From Dirofilaria immitis (lineage: Eukaryota > Nematoda > Chromadorea > Rhabditida > Onchocercidae), in the NCBI GenBank assembly GCA_024305405.1, contig JAKNDB010000067.1, positions 1 to 64,000 on the forward strand: DNA of 64,000 nucleotides, given 5' to 3'. Numbering within the stretch: position 1 is the stretch's first letter; every line of letters begins with the position of its first letter. A program made the translations under genes and the position numbers. The notes below the pieces were generated by a model. The model saw nothing but the letters and a program-made list of their open reading frames with translations, made no database searches and had not been told where the DNA came from. Positions 23,901-36,970 of the stretch are shown piece after piece.

Positions 23901-24814
23901 ATAAAAGCGCCAACGGCATATTTTTCTTCTTTTTCGTGGAATTTTAAGAATAGAGGTTAAAGGAATATTTTCTTTTAAGAAATACAAACTTGATAAATAG
24001 TCTTTTGATATATACTGAATATAGATACACACATACATAAATACATATATACATACATATATACATACATACATACATACATACATACATACATACATAC
24101 ATACATAGATATCATAAGGCTACGTTTTGCCTCGGTTCATAAGAGTGAGTCTTTTAGGAAAGCGGGAGATGAAAAGAGGGAAAAAGTGACATTTGGTCTT
24201 GAGACAAATAATTTTTATATTTGAGATATTAACCGTAGATGATGTGACGTGATATTTGCGAGTGGAATAAAAACCATTAAGGGAAAATTTGTTAGTTAAA
24301 ATTTACGGAAACAAGAAGTTAACTGTAGTCTAAGGGATAGTAATTAAGCAAGGTTAAAGGGTAATGCTGAGGAGAAGAAATAATATTGATGCAATTCAGA
24401 GGATTCCTAGTTAAAAAAAAAAAAGAAAAGAAAATATTTAAATATTAATCTTTAAGCAAAAAGAAAAAGAACAAAGATAACGAGTTAAAAAGGTTAAAAT
24501 TATTTTTATATTTGAGTAAAAGAACAGAAAGAAAAACAATAAAATTAATTTGTAATTAATTGAAAATTTTTAGTTTTTTTTAAATTTCATTTGTAGTACT
24601 TTAAAAAGTGAAATGCCTTTTTGATCATATATATATATATATATATATATTAGCAACTTTTCTTTCTTTTTTTTCTTTCTGCTTTTTAAAGTTTTCTCAT
24701 CAAATTTATCTTCGCTACAAATTATAATTTATTATTTCGTTATTTTTTTTCTTTCCCTATTATAATTGAATGCTAAATGCTAACTAATTACTACTAATAA
24801 TATCAATTGCTGCA
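17961..24814. other. Intergenic region, no gene recognised
   Basis: Nearly 7 kb of AT-rich DNA without convincing exons. It contains simple repeats: TTA-type runs near 21990-22035, GAAGAA near 22126, GATGAT near 23270-23290 and TACA repeats at 24026-24107. G+C-richer islands at 22160-22330, 23140-23560 and 23780-23960 have short open frames but no recognisable domain. A TGACGTGA motif lies near 24247. This is the likely promoter side of the AP-2 gene. Confidence 0.5.
24026..24107. repeat. TACA/ATAC microsatellite
   Basis: A tetranucleotide run (ACAT)n, pure from about 24061 to 24107 and imperfect before that. Confidence 0.9.
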
Positions 24815-24999
24815 GATTTTACCAACAAATTTTACAAGGAATACCGGTCTACCCTGAAGGTTATCATTGTTGCTATTGTAGTTCTTCTCACGGAAAGTCA
24901 CACCTTAGGGAAAGCAAGTTATCAAGGTGTGCTTCCGAACGGATTTATGGCCTGAGGCAATAAATTACTGGTATTAGCTGTGAACGTCCTAGAAACGTA
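24815..24999 (+). promoter_or_regulatory. Structured 5' leader of the AP-2 mRNA
   Basis: The exon begins after an acceptor (TTGCTGCAG, 24806-24814) that could be a cis or spliced-leader site, and ends at a strong GTGAGT donor at 25006. It is an island of much higher G+C than its flanks. On paper it folds into nested helices: AATACCGGT (24840-24848) pairs with ACTGGTATT (24967-24975) over 9 bp; inside, CGGAAAGTCACACCTT (24891-24906) pairs with AAGGTGTGCTTCCG (24924-24937) over 14 bp with two single-base bulges; and GATTTAT..GCC pairs with GGC..ATAAATT (24942-24966). A weak GAAG/CTTC helix (24856-24859, 24884-24887) may add an arm. The start codon follows 24 bases after the closing helix. A role in translation control is inferred. 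Confidence 0.5.
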
Positions 25000-27552
25000 A
25001 TGCAAGTGAGTCATATTAAACTAATATGTTTTAACTTTTCTCTTCCTCTCTCTCTCTCCCTCTCTCTTCCTCTTTCTACATTTTAACTTTTTTACCTTTA
25101 CTTTTACAGTATGAAACAATTTTTTATTAATTACATTATGCAATGAATACAATTAGCTACTACTTAGATCATTTACGGGAAAGTATTTTCAAATCCAATA
25201 ATTCAATTTAAATTTTACCCATTTTCAAATTAATTTTACAAAAAATTCAACAATTACAAGTTGCAACATTTTACATTTTACAATTCAGAAATTAATTAAA
25301 ATCTTCAGCTTAAATTTTCCAGATTTTAACAGATTTTCATCTAAACTTTTATTCCTTATGCCAATTAATCTCAATCAAAAATTTCTAAGCTTTAAACGAA
25401 GAAAAATATCTGCTCATGTGACATAAATTAATTAAGGGCCATAAAGTAAACATACTGATTATATTATAATGAATTATGATTATTTTCACATATAATTTAG
25501 CATTTAATAAAATCATTTAATTATCATAATTTCATTTATTTCATATTTTCTTATTCATCCAGTGATTAAATTTCTTCTTTCAATTGCAAATTTTTAAATT
25601 TTATTTATTTATATTCAATTATTTTTAATGTTAGAAATGAATGATGAATAAATCATTCGTAATGATTATTATGAATTATACATAATATAAAGATATTTTC
25701 ATAACATATTCTAAAATATCTATATTTTTTAACTTCATCTTTTTCATAAATTATGTGTGGAATTAGATGAAAATTAGAATTTGAATTTAGAATATTTAGC
25801 AAAATGGAAAATTAAAAAATTCGAAGGAAATGATAAAATGCTTATTTGGAAAGTTATACTATCATCAACATGCTGAGAAATAATAATTTAAAAGGAATGT
25901 AATTAAAATTGAAATTGAAAAATTTCATTCAAAGAAGAAGTATTCAAATGTTTCCTTTATGAATAGAAAGATTGAATAATAATATAAATCTATGAATCAA
26001 TTTGTTAATTAATCTATAATTTTTTTGTTTAAACAATAAAGCATTGTTCATATTATAATTTCAATATGCTATTGATTTAAATTGATCATTTTAGGTAAAC
26101 TGAAAAGAATTATCATTGTATCAATTCAATCTTATAAGATGATTAATTAGTTCATTTGTGAATAAAAGATATGAAAAATTTATAGAAGTAATTTTCATTA
26201 AAAGCTTCAAATTTTGCTCCAATTTAATTTGTTGATGAAATTCCTGTTTCTCCGAAATTTAAGTAGTAGTAAAATAATTCTTAAAAGGATTTTTCATTAT
26301 AATTTCGAAATAGAATGTATGAAAGGAAAAGACGAACTTTTTGCTGTCAGCAAATTTTACTACTACGATTTTTTCAAATTTTTTTTCTTTAATTTACTTA
26401 ATTTGATAGTAAATTAAATTTTTTCGAACGAAAAGTAGGAAAGGAAAAAAATCCATCGAGATGAAGGAGAACGAGAAGGAAAAGAAGAAGAAGAAGATGA
26501 AGAAGAAGAAAGATAGAGAAAGGAGAAGAGGGGAAAGAAGCAAAGAGAAACTGAAATAATAACGATTGGCATTTAAATAGTTTTATTCAAAATGACCTTT
26601 TTTCTTTCTTTCTTTTTTTCCTGACCTCTTCTTTCTTCTCTCTTCTCAGCCTTTTTCCAACTCTTCTTTCTTCGATTATCCTCCATTTTATAGAATAAAA
26701 CGGAACCTTTTTTTTTTTTCATTAATTTGCAAACGCTATCGCATAAAATCATTAAGAGCAGTCAATTGTCAATTCATCTTTTTTTTTTAATAAAAAGGAA
26801 ATTTAAAATTTTCTTTGATTTTAAAAATCAAAATTTTTAAACGAAAATAAGGGATAAGAGAAAAAGAATAAAGAAATAAGTGAACGAATGAATGAATGAA
26901 AGGATGGATAAAGAAAATTGAAGAAGAAGAAGAAAAAAGATGAACAAATAAATGATAAAAAAGAAAAGATTGTTACTGTTAATTTGTTTCTATTTTAATT
27001 ATATTCAAAATTCAATCGACAATTTCATTGTTATTTTTAGTTTTATAAATATTCCAAAAATAATTTTTCATTTCTTATTTAACTAATTAATTAATTCTAT
27101 TATTTTGATTTTGAAAATATTTTCATTTCAAAAAGAATTACGAAATTAAAATTTTACAATTTATTTATTTTATTTTAAATAAATTAATTGCTAATTTTTG
27201 TATGCAATTAAAATAGCATTTAGCTATTAATATCGAAAATTTATTCATAAATACAATTATGTAAATATGTGCTAATTAGTTTATTAATTTTAGAAAAAAA
27301 AATTTATTAAATAATTTTTCTTCTTTTCTTTCTTTCTTTTTTAGAGCCTTCAACTTGAAGGAATTGGAACACAACCTCTTTCCAATGAACAACAACAATC
27401 ATTGCTACAACAACAACATATTGGATTTCCATCGCCAGCTTATGCATTTGCATATAATCCAAGCCCTTATCCACAAGCTGAACAGGTAACTTTTATTTAT
27501 TTTATTTTTAATTCTTCTTTAATTCGAGAATAATCCAAGAATTATGATATTC

Positions 27553-27643
<91 letters not shown>

Positions 27644-30600
27644 TGCTTTAAAATAATTGTTTTTAATATATAATAGAAATAATTAAAGTTTTAAATTATA
27701 TTAGATAGTATTTATATTAATTTATTTCAACAATATTTCCTATTTGATTTTTATTTACTATGAAATTCAAAAAGACAAAAATTTGGAATTTCAATGATAT
27801 TTCTAATTTAGCAAATAAAAATTTCAACCAAAGATTTGCTTTCTATTTTTATTTTTTCAGCTACAACAATATAATATTACCAATGCTACATCAGAGCAAT
27901 TCCGTGAACAAACCAATGAACTTACGCGCGTTACGTGTTATCAACCACAAGCTAATATTTATTACAATTTTTTCATCGTTTTAAATTTCAAATTTAGATT
28001 TAGAAAGTGAATCCGGGAAGTTTGGTAATTTTTGACGACTAAAAAAACATAGTATACTGTTGCAATCTTTTAATTATTTATTAATAGCAAATTTATTTTC
28101 AGGTTCATATGTCGAATGGACGAGAATACCTGATGGTTACCGGACGACCACAACCGATTTTCATGCAACATTTATCACAGCAACATATTCCCTCAACTGC
28201 TTCCTTGCAACATCATCATCACCATCAACAACAGCAACAACAGCGACAACAACAACAGCAACAACAACAACAACAACAACAGCAGCAGCAGCAACAGCAG
28301 CAACAACAGCAACAGCAACAACAGCAACAACAGCAACAACAACAACATCATGGCATTGTTACAGATACTGGAAGTGTTGATACAGTAAATTTTTGAACTA
28401 TTTTTTTAAAAAATTTATAATGAAGAAAATTATTTTTAACATAAAAATGACGAGTCGAAAAAATGAATTATGTTAGATTTTTAAATTTTTTCATATTTAT
28501 CCTGCCGATTTTTAATGAAATTTTGATAAAAAAGTAATTTTTTTCGAGACTTTGAAAATATGCTATGTTATACTATGTTTTAAAATATATTACAAATATT
28601 TATTCCGAATTATTCATTCCTTTCAATTTTTCGATTATTAATTTTTATTGCTTTTTTTTTTTTCTCAGGAAATGAGTAGTACATCATCGTCAACACAAGC
28701 AGATATAACTGAACAACGTGGAGTTATTCGTAAAGGTAAATATGAATATATATAGCAATTAATATATATATCAAGTAATAATTGGAACTGTTTATTTATC
28801 TTTAAAATATTTCCGGCAAAAAATAAAAATAATTGAATATTTGCTTACTTTTGCCAAAATAAAGTGATATCTATTTTATAAGTCTCTCTCTCTCCTCTCT
28901 TTCTGTCCCGTTCTTTCTGTTCCCTCTCTCTCTCTCTCTTTCTTTCTCTTTCTTGCTCTTTGTTTTATTTCTATTTCAAATTTTTTCTATTTTTTTACTT
29001 TTATTAAGCTGCATGTTCAAGACCTAAACCAATGATAGCAACATGTTCGATGAATGGCCAATTGATGCATAATAGTAATCAAACATCTCATACTGTTAAT
29101 TATCTTGATATTTTCTGCTCTGTACCGGGTTTGCTTTCATTTTTTTTATTAAAAATTTTATTTATTAATATTATTATTAAAAATTTTAATAAGACAAAAG
29201 TAAATAAGTTAGCAGTGATTGATTGAAATAAATTTAATTAGAAATATTTAATATAATAATAATAATTTATTAAATTACATCCATCCCTAATTTCATTCAT
29301 TTTAATAATGATTTATTAAAATACCTAATATAAATGAACTCTTTCAGATATATTAATATAATTTCTAGCACTAATAATAGTAGCAATAATAATACTAATA
29401 ATAATAAATTAATACTTAAATAGAAAATGATAAATGGAAGAGAATAGTTGTTTTATAAGCGAGAATAAATTAACTAAAAGATCGATTTATAACAAATATC
29501 TCACGATCAATATATCATTTTAATCATGACCTGAATTATAAGATTTCATACGTAGTGGAGAAAAGATTTCATGATACATAAATAGTCCAAACAATCTTTT
29601 TCATGGGCAGCCTTTTTTTCTTTTTTTAACAAACAATTTGTAAATATAATTATTAGATGTTAGAATTTCCGATAAGCAATCTTTGATGAAATTGTTAATA
29701 ATTTTTTTCAATTTTAACAATTTATGCTTTTTTTTGGCATTATTTTACTTATATATAACTAGAATATCATTTAGAATTTAGTTAAGAAATATTTGTTTAA
29801 TATAAATGATTACATGATAATATATGAAATATGAAATTATTAATTATTTATTTTTCAAACAATATTTATTGGCTGATAAGTATGCGAAAAAATATATGAA
29901 GTATAATTAATTGATTATTTATTTTTGATAAAATTTAATTAAGCAATATTTATTTGCCGATGATTGTATGAGAAATGTATGAAAGATAAATGAATGAATT
30001 AATTAATTAATTAATTAACTAATTATTTTGAAGGTCGGTTAAGTTTGTTGAGTAGTGCGGCGAAGTATAAAGTGACAGTTGGAGAAATTCATCGGCGACT
30101 TTCACCACCGGAATGTCTTAATGCATCCGTTTTAGGTGGAATTCTTCGAAGGTAATCGACAGAAAAAAAGTTAATTTCAAAAAAATGAAATTAACAAATG
30201 ATTTGCATTTATTTTATTCTTTTTATTTTCTTTTCTTTGTCCCTCCCTCTCTCTCTCTCTCCTTCTTCTCTGCCTTTTGTTGCTATTTTAAATTAATTCG
30301 ATTAAATTTAATCGAATTAATTTAATCGAATATATAAATTAATATAGTACTTTATATAATATTACTTACTTCTTTTGTAATTAATTCTTAATGAAGAGAT
30401 CAAAATTCATATTATTACAAAGGAAATTCAATCAGTTTTATTATAATCTCTTATTAATAAATCAATCGATAATATTATGCTATCTATTTTTGTAATTTCA
30501 AATTTGATTAAAATTTTAATTTAATTTATATTTGACTATATATTATCAGCAATAATGATTAATTTGAAGAGTTGAAAAGATTGGGAAATATATATATTTT

Positions 30601-33299
30601 TAGAGCAAAATCTAAAGATGGTGGTAAATCATTACGTGATCAATTAAAACGTGTTGGATTACAATTACCTGCTGGAAGACGAAAAGCAACAAATGTTAAT
30701 TCACTTACAGCACTTGTTGAATGTTTGTTAATTCGTTTTTTCCTTTTTTTTTTTAGTGAAAAAAAAATCAAATGACAATATTTTAATATAATTATTAATT
30801 GATTATCCGATCATTCAGATTTCTGATTTATTCGATTTTCCAATATTTATTCAAGCATAATTTTAAATGATTATGATTGTATATATATATATATATATAT
30901 ATGTTTGAAGGAAAATCAAAGAAAAGTTTAAAGGGGCGATAGTATCATTTTAATCAATTAAGTAATTAAAATATAAACTTTACCAATCATATTAGATCAT
31001 ATTAATTCTTTTAGAATATTTATTCTTAGCTATTAAAACATATTTTCTATCTCATTTTAAATTGAAATGACTAGATCGAATCTTAAGTAAAAATTTTGCA
31101 TAAAACTGCAATAATAAAAATAGAACAATACTATCGTCTCAGTTTCCGATAATTCATAAAATTATAGAAATTTCAGTCTTGAATATTTCATTTAGGGCTT
31201 GATTTGTAATCATATTGATATAATGATCTTATGATTTTGTAATATATTTTCAATAATTACTGTAACCGTATTTTAAGTAGTAAATTTAATTAGATGGTAT
31301 TCTAAATAATAAATCAATAATCTAAATAAATACTATTATGTATATTTCATCGTATTACAAATGGTACACTTTTTATTTAAGCTTAAATTTTGATTTCAAA
31401 AATTAACTTTATGTAACTAAAAGAACAAAAACTTTTAATAAAACTTATGATATATAATCTTTTATTTTTAAATTAACATTATACAATTATTGATTAATGA
31501 TTTTTTAATTAAATAACATTTTAATTAAATTTTTATTTTTTAATTAATCTTATAAATAATTTTTGGGTAAAATTTTCATAATAAATGGATGAATATTTCA
31601 TTTATTTTTATATTAAATTGCAATTGTTGGCAAAAAAATTTTTTGTAATAAATGAACAATTTTTTTTTCTTTGTTTTTAAGCTTATTTTATAGGAATAAT
31701 TTTGAAAAATTTTGCATTAAATAGGAGAATAAATGTAATTTGCATTTTTATAATTTTATAGTTGAAGCGATGCATTTGGCGAAAGATTTTAATGCTGTAT
31801 GCGAGAATGAATTTCCTGCTCGAGCAATTGCTGAGCATTTAACTCGAGCAAATTGTTCTATGGAATCATTAGATATACAAAGACGAAAGAATATGCTATT
31901 AGCCACAAAAGCAACCTTGGCTGAATTGAAGGAATTATTGAGCAATGATCGAAGTCCAATATGTTCATCTAGACCACAACCAATTTTAGAACCTGTTGTG
32001 CAAAGTCGATTAACACATTTTTCAATGGTTTTTTTTTTAATTTTTTAAATTAATTAATATACTTAATTTGGTTCTTTTTTTCCTTAACTTTTTAATTTTT
32101 TATTATTATACAAGATGATTACGATTATGATTTATAATTATTTTTGATATTAATAATTTTACATAAGATATAATAGTAATATAAATGGCTTATTTTAAAT
32201 TCATTTTTTCTTCTATGACAAAGAGAAAACGATAAATGGAGAAAAATAGTAAGAAAAAGATCTGAGATTCCCTTAGAAAAAGAAATTTGAAACAAACTAA
32301 AGGGGGAATTTTAGGAAAAATACTTTCCAACAATCGTAAATGCCTTTCAGTAACCGTAAATACCTTTCAATGACCGTAAATTACTTGTCAATAATTAACT
32401 TTTATTGTCTGAATAGTAGTAATTGTTATAATTTGAAATACATGATGTTAAGGAATTGGCTTAAATATTAGAAATACATTTGTTAACTAATAAGACTATA
32501 AGTTAATTGAAAATTTCTTACATCTATTTTGTTATTTCAAACTCAAATTGATAATATTTGGTTCTAATCCTATTTTGAATAATTAAATTAATAATATTTG
32601 ATTCAAATCATATTTTAAATAATTTCATCTCAATGACGGATTTTTGTATTTGATTTTAATTACTAATTTTATTCGATTTTCAATTATCTCCATGTACCAT
32701 ATTATCTGAATAATTCATTAATTTTGGGAGGATTTATCTTAAATTCATATTATGTTTCTGAGTAAATTTTTACTTAATTTAATTAATATAATGCATCAAA
32801 ATTAAATTAAATTAAATTATTTAGATCAATATTTTTTGATTATTTTTACATATCGTTTAAATCATATCACGTCTATATTAATTAATTAACTATATATTTC
32901 CATTTTATACTTTTTTTCACTAAATTCATTGTTACTATTATATGCCAACTTTTCTCTCCTAAAAAGATAAAATTTATTTAAATATTATTTTAAATTTATA
33001 CCTAATTATAACGATAACAATGATATAGTGATGAAAATAATATAATAAAGGACAATAATTGATAATAATAAAGTGACGATATCAATAATAGTCATCGTCA
33101 TTTAATTAAATTTTATCGTAATCTTATATTATTTAGATTATGATATCACTCTTATAATTATAACGAATTTCAAAATTGCTAATGATATTAATTTCATTTT
33201 TAGGTAACTCATGGATTTGGTTCACCTGCTATACTAGCTGCAATTAACGCAATCATGAATTGGTTAAATGAATCAGTTAAATTGCTTGAAACAAAATGA
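25000..33299 (+). CDS. AP-2 family transcription factor (TFAP2/aptf), 443 codons, 10 coding exons
   Basis: Exons: 25000-25005, 27345-27485, 27861-27977, 28103-28384, 28669-28735, 29009-29128, 30034-30151, 30604-30722, 31762-32027, 33204-33299. All phases agree and the total is 1,332 nt. ATG CAA ends the leader exon in phase with [11 protein letters not shown] at 24961-24963 blocks the frame further upstream. The N-terminus is Gln/Pro/Tyr-rich activation-type sequence with His5 and a 40-residue Gln tract (residues 130-169). Residues about 240-440 are the AP-2 DNA-binding and helix-span-helix dimerisation region: [94 protein letters not shown]. The protein ends soon after this domain, shorter than vertebrate AP-2. 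It should act in the nucleus as a dimer on GC-rich sites. Two donors are weak (GTTTTA at 27978, GTTTTT at 32028). Which C. elegans aptf gene it matches is not decidable here. Confidence 0.9.
27553..27642. repeat. (AAT)30 microsatellite in AP-2 intron 2
   Basis: About 90 bp of perfect AAT repeat lie 68 bp downstream of the donor of exon 2. Confidence 0.95.
28226..28345 (+). repeat. CAA/CAG tract coding polyglutamine in AP-2 exon 4
   Basis: It codes for Gln6-Arg-Gln33, directly after five His codons. CAA and CAG are mixed, which makes slippage less likely than in a pure CAG run. Length is probably variable between individuals. Confidence 0.95.
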
Positions 33300-34741
33300 T
33301 ACATTTTTTCTTTTAAATATCAGAAATAATTTATTGGAAATATGAAATATAATAATATTATTACTGTAATTACTCTTTTTTTATATGAATAACATTGATG
33401 AAATTACTTTCATTTTCAAATGACAATAATTGAATTGGGAAAAAGGAAGTTTTATGATGATGACTAAATAGAAATAGGATAAAATCAATTAAATGTTAAC
33501 ATTTATAACTGTTTATATATATATATATATACATATATATGTGAAACTTTTGCGGGTTTTTTTCTTCCTTTTTAATTGATATTGTCATTATTGAAATTTT
33601 TTTTATTAAATTTTCTAAATTTTATTGAAACGAAAAGTGGTATGAATTAGTTATAAATTCATTTAAATAATAATAAAATGGAAAAAATTGAAATTTATGC
33701 AAATTTATTAAATTAATAATAAAAAGAAGAACGAAATTTGATCTTATCGATTATAATGCGTATTATAAAGATATTGCTAATATTAGAAGCATTTTTAGTA
33801 TCAGATATTTTTTAGCTTTATTTAAAATTTTATAGCCAATATTTTATTATTAAAAGATATTATGAATGCCCAAATTATATTGTCATTTAAATATCACGAT
33901 AATTTTGATCATATTTAATCATTCTTTTAATATTTTTTAGTTAAACGTAGTTTACGCAAACTTACGCTTGCCTTTATTCTAAATATTATTATCTTAAACA
34001 AAACATAATTTACATTTTAAAAAAAATTGCAAATTTGCATAATTTCTGCTCAATTTTTTCAATGTGCATTGATTACATTTGTATCATTTTATCTTATCTT
34101 TTCTTCCAGTCTTTCCTTTTCTTTCATTATACGATTCGTATTGTATAATCAATTAATCGATTAATTAATTAATTCTCTTCTACTTTTTTTTTCCCACTTG
34201 CTCCCTCTCTTTAGTTATATTCTTATATGTTAATTATTGTTTATTTTTTTTTCGTTTATTTCAGAATAAAACGAAAAAAAAAAGAAAAAAGAAAGAAAGA
34301 AAGATAAGCTGCCATTTGATGTGATATCGTAATCAATATATTTTGATAAAATTATGCGATATGAGTATGATAAAATGATTATTTGCTGAATTTTTTCCTT
34401 CTCTCTTTTAGATTTCAAGGAAAAAAACGGTAAATTTCATTTATAAAGATGGCTTCTTAAAAATTTCATAATAATTAAAAAAAGAGGGAAGGAGATAGGA
34501 GAGGGGAGAATATATTTATAAATTCATTCTGATAAAAAAAATATCATATTAGCTTTGATAAAAAATATTATTGGACATTCTTAAGATTGAAAAATTTACT
34601 CCTATATTAAACGTCATTATTAATTATTTGAAGTGATAATTTCATTATCACCCCGGATAATGAAGTTATAATTTAAGAAACATGTTAAGTGGTCATATAT
34701 TTTCTTTTTTTTTCTACTACTTTATAATTTTCCTCATGAAA

Positions 34742-34793
34742 ACGTCATGATAAATGCCTTATCATTTTCGTCATGATAAATGCCTTATCATTG
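34742..34793. repeat. Tandem duplication of about 25 bp
   Basis: CGTCATGATAAATGCCTTAT appears twice in direct succession, near 34742 and 34767. Confidence 0.8.
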
Positions 34794-36607
34794 ATATGTT
34801 GAAATTTTATTACCAATAATTCATTGATAAATATAATACTTATACATATGTCATTAAAATAGTTTAAAAATACGATATCGAGAGTAGGTTGGAAATATTA
34901 TCTCTTTTTCTTTAAACTTTCACTTTTTATAAAAATGATTCAAAATTTAACATTTAATCTATTCATTTGGTTGTATTCGTCATCAATTTTAACGTAGCAT
35001 TCACAATTATAAAGTTGAAAATTATATGATATGAAAAGTTTATTATTAAATATATATTTTAGGATAGAAGAGAATGATATTTTGAAAATGTGTTTGATAA
35101 AAGAAATGGTTTGATCCATTAATGAATTTTGCTTATCAAAAATGGAAAATGGCCAATAGATGATAAGCTTAGGAATCAATAACCAACATATTTGAAAGCT
35201 GATTTTAGTGAGAAATTAACAAAATATTTTGATGATTATTATAAATACATATTAAGCAAATAATTATTCAGAATATGCATACTAGATGTTCAATAATTAT
35301 TGAGTATATATAGATGTATATATTACAATTAAATAATTATTAAATATAAAAGTAAACATAAGTAATTATTAAACAATTATCTTTACCTTGTAGAGAGTGA
35401 TAATATGAACTATATGTATTATACATAAATAATTATTAAAGTATTTATTAGATATAAAATTACTACATAGACATATTAAATGAAAATATTAAGTATATAT
35501 TTATATTTATGCATAAATAATTATTTCTGAATTTAGCTCATAAGAATTATAACGGATGTTAAGCTTTAAGAGTTATTGAGTATTCGTATTAAATTCTCCT
35601 TTTCCTCTTTCTCCTTCTCTTCGTTCTCATCCTTTTCCTTATTTTTCTTCTCTCCTTCTTCTTCATCATCATCTTTTATCTTTTATTAAATCAGTTAATT
35701 AATATATCGAAATAATTATCAGAATCAATGAATTTATGCAAATGACAATGACAATAATATCATATCATCATCATAAATACAATTGAGCATAACTGAAGAA
35801 TTGTTTGTCCGTTTTCTTATTTATATAATAACAGCGATGAATGGATGATGATTGATGGCTGAAAATTATAAAATTTGTTTCAATTTAAGATATATCAGGA
35901 TTGTTACCGTCAAAATATATTTAGATTGTTCGGAATTTAGGATATATTAAAAATGTTCTGAATTTAATGAATATTAGAATTGCTTATATATTTAGGATAC
36001 GATAAAATTTTATTGCTCAAAATAAATCAGAATTTAATTCATTTTATGTTCCATGGATAAATTAATATTTCTATGCGATTAATATTTTTTCAATAATTTC
36101 TTCATTGAAATTAATTAATTTATCGAAATATAAAAATGTACTTAACAATTCAATGTCAGAATAGAATATTTTTATCAATCGAAATTTTTATAATTAAAAA
36201 AATATTCTAAATTTTGAAATTATTAATCATCAATTTCAAATTATTCACGATAGTCATATCATCATGCTAAGCAAAATTGTTGTTGAAATTTTCGAAAAGA
36301 ATTATCTTTTTTTTCACTTTTCCTATCACTCATTCTATCTAGATGATATAAATTAACTGAGATATGATAAAGGGAAATATAAGCCAATTATCTGAAGTAA
36401 GAAAAAAAAACTTGAAATTGAGCAAAATTCAAGATTCGCAATTGTTACAATCTTTAATCTTTCAAATCTCGACAAACTCATTATACCAAAATTAATTAAT
36501 TGCGTCATATATTAAGCTTTCTATTGATAAGAAATTTAGAAATAATTAATAAAATTCAATAAAATATGAAATGCTTCAAAGATTTAATCGTCCTTTTTTC
36601 TTCTTTA

Positions 36608-36970
36608 ATATATATCAATTTCAGATTAGCTATAAATATATACATATATTAATTTCAGATTATCGGTTTTCAATTCAGTTGCATAAATTATTTATTAATA
36701 AATGAAATTGATTTAGCATAAAATGTATAAAAAAGAAAAAGATAATTATTATTTACTGCTAAATGCATTGATCAGTTTAAAAATAAAACATAAAGAAAAG
36801 AGATATTAATTTCTGATTAACTATACATATCGATTTTAGGTTAATTATATATATATATATATATAAATCGATTTAGATTTGTTATATACATACATATATC
36901 ATTTTTAGATTAGCTACTAAACATCGATCTCCGATTAATTATAAATATATCGATTTCAGATTGACGCTGT
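36608..36970. repeat. Degenerate dispersed repeat (TATCGATTTCAGATTA type)
   Basis: At least six imperfect copies of ATATCGATTTCAGATTAGCT with variable AT spacers occur in about 360 bp. Confidence 0.6.

Noticed and set aside
24815..24960. Leader exon as protein-coding in two other frames (about 47-49 codons each)
   Set aside because: Both frames end in stops before the GTGAGT donor and do not match the phase of the next AP-2 exon; the folded-RNA reading explains the composition better.
24840..24975. RNase MRP/P RNA, because of GAAAGTC pairing with a GCTTC strand (P4-like bulged helix)
   Set aside because: The loop between the two strands is only 17 nt, with no room for the specificity domain, and an extra hairpin sits before the closing helix.
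28060..28380. Thr/Ala-rich frame overlapping AP-2 exon 4
   Set aside because: It is the shifted reading of the CAA/CAG tract; the Gln frame is the one in phase with neighbouring AP-2 exons.
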